The position numbers and the translations under genes are program-made. Source: Linanthus parryae (Eukaryota; Streptophyta; Magnoliopsida; Ericales; Polemoniaceae). Taken from it: a stretch of 64,000 bases of DNA. The notes under the pieces are model-generated. The model was given only the letters and a program-made list of their open reading frames with translations. It made no database searches and was not told the DNA's origin. Positions 56,318-64,000 of the stretch are shown here, one piece after another; position 1 is the stretch's first letter, and every line of letters begins with the position of its first letter. Where the stretch lies: positions 137,511,927 to 137,575,926 of the forward strand of contig JALGPY010000002.1 in assembly GCA_023055425.1 (NCBI GenBank), read 5' to 3'.

Positions 56318-58018
56318 TCACTTTTAGAATAAACTAAGTTACGAAGTAATTTGAGAAATATCTATGAATAGATTCTTTACTTGACGCTTTATTTTTCTCT
56401 AAGTTAAAAATAATTATTTCTCAAACTTATAAATAGACGTTAAATGATAATTAATTTCCTAACAGATATTTTTATGGTATTATCTCCTAAACAAGTTGGT
56501 ATATAGTCTTCTTATTTCACTAATAAGAACATATCTCCATTAATTAATTTTGTAAACTAAACAATTTATTTTCTATGGAGAAATTATTTTAGAAAGGTAA
56601 AATATAATTGCAAGAATATTGAGAATAAAATGTGTCGTTGTAAAATGAAGGTCTAGCTAGTTAAGAGCATTTAAGTCTAACCTTATTTTCTCACTATGCT
56701 AGTATGAAATGTTATTAATGTTAAATAATTATAATTTGAGGATATAATTACTACACTGGTACGCTCTTGACGAATATAACGACAAGAGAGATTTAGACTT
56801 TGTAATAAGTTGAGTTAGACTCTCTTACGACGACACTAGAGTTCATAACAAGTCACATCGCCTACTTGCATTATACTTGCTAGTTGGAGTTAGAATTGAA
56901 GTTGATTAGAAATTATAAACTTGTAGGTGACGAGTTCGTCGACGAGGGCTACTTCTACCCGTCGAAGCTATTACGTTATATTTTATTGAGGTGAGTTAAC
57001 ATGTCAAGTCTAGCGCCCTAGCTTCTTTCGTGTCGAAATGTGATTTCAAAATTTGTCTCAAAATGTGTTTTATAACATACACGCTTTACTTGAGATTTGT
57101 TTATGTTTGATATATTTTTGAAATTGACACGTGAGAATAATAATGCGTAATAACGTAAAGTGGAAAGAGTTTTGCGGGGAAAACTTATTGTCGTGTTGGC
57201 TTTAGCCACTCGGCCTGTGATTATTATTGTCGGGTTGGCTTCGTCCACTCGTCCTGTGTATTTTAACCCGGTTCCAACCTGCCGGGTCGCTCCATGTACT
57301 CACCTCTCTGGCCGCAAGAAGTCTTAGGGGGGTGCCGGCACTTAAGGTCTTGGATGCTTGTGATGGATTATCCTTCCCCGTATCAACTAATGGATTTTAT
57401 GGTTTGGATATTGGATATGAATGGGAATGGAAATATTGAGATTAAATGGTTTGGATATTAGATATTAATGGGAATATAAATATTGAGATTAAATGGTTTG
57501 GATATTGGATATGGATTTAATTATGATTGTTGGAGATTTTCTGAAAAATTTACGAGAACTCGAGAATGTCTTACTATTACACTGTCTTTTACTTTTGCTG
57601 TATTTCCATTTCAAGTTAAATACTTGTGAAATATTTACTCTTCATCCATTTATTATTGTTACTTGAGGTAAAATATCCCGTCCCCGATTTACGTGCTTGG
57701 GTGTTTACTTACACAGTATTTCATAGCTGACTTTAGAAAAACTGCGGTCTTTGTTTCTTTCCCCCGCAGGTCTTAGGAGCTGGATTATGGGGTAGCGGGA
57801 TTCGGCATTCATCTAGTATTTTCCGCACGCTTAGTAAAGATGAATTCTAGACAACATGGATCTTTTGTATAATGTACAAGTTAGTGTAAGTTTGTTTTAA
57901 AGTATGTAATAGATAACTATGACAGTGTTTGTTCTCGACTTCCGCCACTTCATTTTGAGTAGTACCCTCCTAGGCTCTCCGGTCCGGAACGGAAAGCTTG
58001 GGAACGAGGGGTTTTATA
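56318..58018 (+). repeat. Tekay-like 5' LTR, lacking the first ~1.3 kb
   Basis: 56318-57262 aligns with 63056-64000. The right end is taken from the PBS position and is approximate. Confidence 0.8.
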
Positions 58019-58020
58019 GG

Positions 58021-58033
58021 TGGTATCAGAGCA
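58021..58033 (+). other. Tekay-like PBS for tRNA-iMet
   Basis: TGGTATCAGAGCA, immediately after the LTR end. Confidence 0.88.
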
Positions 58034-61000
58034 GGCAATCCAAAAAGGGAATTAAACTTGTAGGGTAACTTAAAATGGACATCGGACAAGATTATTAAAA
58101 TTGGAAAAGCCGATTTGGGTTATGGGTAGCTTAAGTGTTAGTATACTAGGTCCCGCCCACCCTCATCCTTGATACTATTATTTGGTTTGATTTGAGAAAT
58201 TCATTCGTGATAAATCGATTTACAAATGTTATTCATGTGATGGACAATGAGAAGGATGGATTACAGTAATTAGATTCTGCATTATGAATCATGTGTTGTC
58301 TTATCTGAGGAGAAGAGTTATATGAGTATCCACTGCAAGTGTTTATCCTATGATGGAAAATAAAGGTTATGGGATATGAGAAATAGATTATGGATTGCAG
58401 TTGATATACAAATTAATTTGAGAAGATGAGTTTCATGCTTATTGATGAGAATTTTATATGCTGCATGATTTGATCTTTGTGTGATATGTCACTTTGTATG
58501 TGATACTTAACCTGATAATTGTGCATGAGACCTTAGGTAATTTCCTAGAAATGTTATTAATAGACCACTACAGTACTAATTATACCAGGAAGATTTGACA
58601 TGGATAGAAGGCTTAGAACAACAATCACATGGGGTAAATCCTTATTCGATAATAACGTTGCTAGGATATGTGACTCTTATTAGAATTCTAAGAGAAGTAT
58701 CAAATTTCGACCATAGGATACTTTGGGCTTAAAAGATGTAACAGGAATGCTAAGATATTTAACGTGTGAACCCTAGTTTCATTAACTAGATTCGTGAAGG
58801 ATTTGGTGACGTATCCAAGATACTAGTTGGGGTGGTAATTTGGAGTTAGGGGTCGAGAATGAGGTATTTCTGATGGTCAAATTGATTTATCTTAGAAACG
58901 CTCTAGGAAGTTCCCACCCACCCTCACCTAAGACCAGTAATTACGAACTCCACTTGTCCGGCTTTCGACGCGTTTTAACTAGGATATGACAGTCTTAGTT
59001 ATTTGATGATTTTGATGGTTGATTCGATTATACTTGTCCATAAGTTATACTCGAGAGACAAACCCAGATTAATTCGTCATAAATAATTTGGGAGTTATGA
59101 GGATATCTAGATATGTTAGCCGTTACTTGGAGTCTGGTTACCCTAATTTTGCTCGGATCACGATGACCATTCAGTTATGTCTTACTTTTGGAGTCATGCG
59201 ACTCACTTGGATAGAATAATATTTAAAATGTGAATAAATATTGTTGATCCTCTGATGATCGTCTACAAGACTTAGATGTTCCCTATGAAAGATCTAGGAA
59301 GGTTTATTCTAAATTTTCAAATTTGGTGTTATCCTAATGTCAAAGTTTCGGTCTGAAGATTTTTCCCAAGGTTTTGACTGCGATCTTAAAAGTCCACCTT
59401 TAGAATTTGTTATTTCATAGCAATGACTCGGGAGTTATTTTTCTACTATGACAAATTTTGGGAATTTTTATAACTATCACAAATACTTATAAACATTTGG
59501 TGTATTGTTACGCTCTTTTGCTCACAATTAGGATGTGTGGAATATTTTTAAGAAATATATGCTTCGCGAGTCTAATGTTTATCTTAAGCTAAGGGGATAT
59601 TTTACATTCTTCAATCTCGCGCTGTTCAGCTTATGAGGTGTGGTATACACTTTATGGAGATGATAGTATCTGTTTTTAAGAAAGAATTGTTAATAAAAGT
59701 TTGGTTTTGGTGTAGGAATTGGAGACATATTATAGCTTTACATTTGGAGATTTGTTTGGATTTAGGCATGATGTAAGTTAGTTGATTCCTATAAATCCAC
59801 GATTACAAGTAAAGTGACGAATTTGGACTATGAAGAATTATGAATTAAAATCATCAGTTGTCATTTGATTAAAACACTAGGTAGAAGCGTATGGGTTATG
59901 ATCACATGGATGAAATAACAAGTCTTTAATTTCCGCTATGAGCAAAAATTGATCCTTTAAATATTATCCCGAGTATTCCCAAGTACTAGACTTATAGAAG
60001 AACCTACTATGAGAAATTATGCCCAATATATGGTCTTCAGACGTAGTTAAATATTCTAAATAGTAGACAACTCAATAACAGATTTGCCCAATGACCAGCC
60101 ACAAAGTTAAAGATCTTTATTAGATTTAACTTTTCATAACATGTTTACACTTGAGTTGTCAATATGTGATATGAGATGTGTATGATTATGTGCTAGTGTG
60201 AACATTTGACGAAAGACAAAGACACTATGAGATGTATGTTGACATATTATGAGATCATGATACTATGATAGCCAGACAAGCTTGCTCAGAGAAATTGATT
60301 TAATAATTTGGCATGACAACATAGTAGACTCACAGACTTGATCGCCCGATTTGGGCCAAAGTTATTTTGCAAGGAAGAGGAAAGATGTATAGTAGAAAAC
60401 TTACGTGAAAATATTTGTTTGTATGATAGGATAACAATGGATATGTTCCACGTGCCAAATTACATGATTATATGCACATGATATGTTTGTGTTCTATTGT
60501 ATGATATATATTGGGGGGGGGGTGGAATAAGATCGCACGTTTACAACACTGTAAAGAGTCATGAACTAGGCATACATATCAATGTTAGAAATTATGGAGT
60601 TAGTCAAAAATTTCTAGTAATACAGATGAGATAAGAAGATAAATCAAATCAGAACCAGCTTACCACAAGGAAACTTGAAGGGGGACTACAATTACGATCT
60701 AAAAGAAATGATCTATCTGACAACAGCGACACGACGAGCAGAACCATGTGATACCACAGACGACGGAACTTAAAGTAAGCTATCTAGACATTTTAATACT
60801 TGCTAACCTAGGCAAGATCGATCGAAATCTCAGGCAAACAAATGTCAAGGTGAGAGGACCTTCTAAAGAGACATTGGGAGTTAGACCAAATGTCACATGA
60901 TTAACCCGCTAAGTTTTGGATATTTTTATGATCGAGGATTCTCTGTGGTGTGTAGACTGGTAAACCTATACGAGATGTTTGGTCGTTATGTAACTCGACG

Positions 61001-61740
61001 TGGTGCTTGGATAGCTTAAGTTTCCTTCCTTATAGTATATATATTTTTCATAAATTCTGTATTCAAAGACTTGTCACTTAATAATTACTCCGGGGGCCAT
61101 TGGATGCTCATTCTCTTACCAACTTTTCTCCGAGGTTTATACAATTTTATCAAAATTACTCTAAGTATTATTTGAGGCAACAAATATAAATGTTCTTTAG
61201 CATCCCTTGTAAAATGTGCTAGTGGAGGCAATGTCTCACCGTGTATTCAGGCAGATTAAATTTGACCAGATGATAAAGGTATGACGATCTAGATTTCAAT
61301 AAGGGGGGAGATTAGTAACTATCATTAAATAGAATAGTCAAAGACTTCTAAAAGTCATTTAAAGCCGTAGGATCTTGGAGGATACCTTAATTTCCGGCTC
61401 AACCCATTTTGGAAGATGGACATAATTCCAGATAAGGATTCAATCTAGAATAAGAGTGATAGGGTCCAAATGCTACAACCAAAAAGGATATAAACCACTT
61501 GAAATCGCCAAGTATGACCATCCATTGTGACAACTTATAGTGAGTTCCGAGGACGTCACTCCTCTAAGGGAGAGAAATGTAACCCTTTAGCTTTCATGAC
61601 CCTAATCCTTATACCGATCCCGCGCCACATGTATCGAACTAGATGTTAATAAAGTCATCTTTGGCTGTTGCGACATATATAAAATCTTATAGTAGCACTT
61701 CATTGATTAGTTGGTTTACGCTTCGAGGACGAAACTCTGT
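58034..61740 (+). other. Tekay-like interior, no coding sequence seen
   Basis: AT-rich, with stops in all frames and no frame longer than about 60 codons; no RT or integrase motif is legible. A G-run lies at 60513-60522. The 3' end (GAGGACGAAACTCTG, about 61725) resembles the end of chromovirus pol. Given the similar LTRs this is more likely an element that moved without coding capacity than an ancient ruin. Confidence 0.6.
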
Positions 61741-61755
61741 TTAAGGGGGGAAGGA
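61741..61755 (+). other. Tekay-like polypurine tract
   Basis: TTAAGGGGGGAAGGA directly before TGTAATACCCC. Confidence 0.85.
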
Positions 61756-62108
61756 TGTAATACCCCGTCTTTTTAGTATATAATTGACGATCTTTTTTAA
61801 AGAGTTTAAATATTTATTTTCAAGATATAGGGCTAGTGGGGTGGTAGACGTTGTTTCAAAGAATAGATACAAGTAAAGTTGAGGATAAATCATGAGTTTA
61901 TGAAGAAAAAAGGGGGTTTAATTGTCCTTACCTAGAAAGCTACTTAGGAAACCAAAAATTTGTTTCCCAACAATTTCTTTCTCTCTCTCACTCTCTCACT
62001 CTCTCCTTCCTCTTCCTCTATTTCTTCTCCTTCTCTACTTTCTTCAGCAGACCCAACCCCGAGACCACCACCATCGCCACCCCCAACGCCCTCTCCACTC
62101 TCGTCTCT

Positions 62109-62205
<97 letters not shown>

Positions 62206-64000
62206 GTCCACCGGAGCAGCAGCATCAACTGCTTGGACCAGAGCCACCAGCCGCCGCCGACATTTTCCCCGACGAGAAAACCATCGGGAGCCACCACCTC
62301 CTCCTTCTCTGATAACTCACCCACCATCTCTCTCTCTTTCTCTCTCTCTCCGTTCTGCCGGACGCAGCAAGAAGAAGGAGCAGCAGCGGCATTAATGGCC
62401 GCTGCCACCGTCGGGAACCCACCGGCGAACCACCACCACCTCCACCGACAGGTAGCTCGACCCGCCTTATTTCTCGACCGTTTCTCGCCGTTTTTGACTT
62501 GGGTAAACTCTAAACCATCCAATTTTTCGATTTAGTCAATCAAAATCATAACTTGAGGCATGAATCCATGTTTATATCAATCGAATTCATAGTCCATGTA
62601 AGGGGGGGGGGGTGAAAGTGTCTTTTCATGAAACTTGGGGGAAAAACTGTCTTTTACTATAACTGTGTAAAGGATATGAGTGGGGGTTATTGTGTACTTT
62701 CTGAAAATCTAAGAGTGTTTATTGTGACATATGAAACTGTTATTCTAGTAGGAAGGGGTTTTGATGTATTTTGAGGAAATGATATTTACATAACTATATA
62801 ATTATATACACACACAAATATATATATATATATAAGAAATTAAAGATAGGGAATTTAGAATTTAATTAATTTCTCATTAATATTTAACTATGCAAAAATA
62901 ACTTGATTTTACAATATATATAGTTGATACAAAGTAAACTAGAGTTGTTTGAGGTACTATGCCTATTTATTCAATAATCAATATTGTTTGCTTATCTAGT
63001 TAATCTCAAAATATTGTAAATTTGACATTTTAAATAAATTAGTTGTCTAAATATATCACTTTTAGAATAAACTAAGTTACGAAGTAATTTGAGAAATATC
63101 TATGAATAGATTCTTTACTTGACCCTTTATTTTTCTCTAAGTTAAAAATAATTATTTCTCAAACTTATAAATAGACGTTAAATGATAATTAATTTCCTAA
63201 CAGATATTTTTATTGTATTATCTCCTAAACAAGTTGGTATTTAGTCTTTTTATTTCACTAATAAGAACATATCTCCAATAATTAATTTTGTAAACTAAAC
63301 AATTTATTTTCTATGGAGAAATTATTTTAGAAAGGTAAAATATAATTTCAAGAATATTGAGAATAAAATGTTTCGTTGTAAAATGAAGGCCTAGCTAGCT
63401 AAGAGCATTTAAATCTAACCTTATTTTCTCACTATGCTAGTATGAAATGTTATTAATGTTAAATAATTATAATTTGAGGATATAATTACCACACTGGTAC
63501 GCTCTTGACGAATATAACGACAAGAGAGATTTAGACTTTGTAATAAGTTAAGTTAGACTCTCTTACGACGACAGTAGAGTTCATAACAAGTCACATCGCC
63601 TACTTGCATTATACTTGCTAGTTGGAATTAGAATTGAAGTTGATTATAAATTATAAAAATGTAGGTGACGAGTTCGTCGACGAGGGATACTTCTACCTGT
63701 CGAAGCTATTACGTGCTATTTTATTGAGGTGAGTTAACATGCCAAGTCTAGCGCCCTAGCTTCTTTCGTGTCGAAATGTGATTTCAAAATTTGTCTCAAA
63801 ATGTGTTTTATAACATACACGCTTTACTTGAGATGTGGTTATGTTTGATATATTTTTGAAATTGACACGTGAGAATAATAATGCGTAATAACGTAAAGTT
63901 GAAAGAGTTGTGCGGGGAAAACTTATTGTCGTGTTGGCTTTAGCCACTCGGCCTGTATTATTATTGTCGTGTTGGCTTCGTCCACTCGGCCTGTGATTAT
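61756..64000 (+). repeat. Tekay-like 3' LTR, incomplete at window end
   Basis: First 2,245 bp of an LTR estimated at about 3 kb. It contains a long CT repeat and a CCACCGCC-rich stretch (62040-62460), and a TA repeat at 62818-62832. The Ser/Leu- or Arg/Glu-repeat frames here are products of the CT repeat. Confidence 0.85.
62113..62203. repeat. (CT)n microsatellite
   Basis: About 45 uninterrupted CT units, with shorter CT runs around 61980-62030 and 62328-62350. Confidence 0.95.

Larger units (their letters stand above)
56318..64000 (+). mobile_element. Tekay-like gypsy element with non-coding interior
   Basis: 5' LTR (truncated), PBS TGGTATCAGAGCA for tRNA-iMet, 3.7-kb interior without ORFs, purine tract AAGGGGGGAAGGA, and 3' LTR starting TGTAATACCCCG, continuing past the window. 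The LTR start, the preceding GAGGACGAAACTCTG and the tract are typical of Tekay/Del chromoviruses. By eye the two LTRs differ at about ten positions in the first ~390 aligned bases. Confidence 0.8.

Noticed and set aside
61922..62535. Frames up to 192 codons on both strands over the CT repeat
   Set aside because: Ser/Leu and Arg/Glu repeats are translations of (CT)n; inside an LTR.

Overview
The window is nuclear DNA from a flowering plant, probably a eudicot; nothing seen narrows it further. It is a heterochromatin-like pile of nested LTR retrotransposons. I found no intact host gene. All coding regions are gag/pol relics carrying stops and frameshifts, except one decayed intron-bearing gene at 44.5-47.2 kb. 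The elements are assigned from LTR ends (TG...CA), target-site duplications (TSDs), primer-binding sites (PBS; tRNA-Asp type for Athila, tRNA-iMet type for copia and Tekay-like), purine tracts and protein motifs.

Layout. 1-1.8 kb: old LTR relics. 1.82-1.93 and 21.62-21.69 kb: two halves of one copia zinc-knuckle fragment, split by a minus-strand Athila-type Ty3/gypsy element (1932-21615, 5-bp TSD AGGAA). That element has LTRs of 1,484 bp, broken gag-protease-RT-RNaseH-integrase, an ORF in the env-like position, and a long 3' noncoding region. Its 5' end (gag-PBS-LTR) is tandemly triplicated with a 2.6-kb period. 22.2-22.6 kb: a CACTA transposon end. 23.3-33.5 kb: a Tat-like gypsy gag split by a nearly whole Angela/BARE-type copia element (Copia-A, 24680-33104, TSD CCTAC). 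33.5-40.4 kb: a plus-strand, non-autonomous Athila relative whose gag-pol is replaced by one short Cys-rich acidic ORF. 40.4-44.4 kb: the 5' half of a second Angela element (Copia-B, minus). 44.5-47.2 kb: the intron-bearing pseudogene (minus). 47.3-56.3 kb: a third Angela element (Copia-C, plus) whose 5' LTR carries a 1.4-kb Mutator-like transposon. 56.3-64 kb: a Tekay-like gypsy element with roughly 3-kb LTRs and a non-coding interior, running off the window.

The most unusual signal is a family of 16-bp palindromes (GTAATCGTACGATTAC and variants). They occur in pairs in every Athila LTR and in clusters at 7.78-8.10 kb, and within each pair or cluster the starts are 22 bp apart with essentially no exception. 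The diverged Athila relative carries a different near-palindrome (ATTTCGGGCCGAAAT) at the equivalent place, between two noncoding blocks that both elements share. This looks like a lineage-specific, helically phased cis-element system rather than chance repeats.
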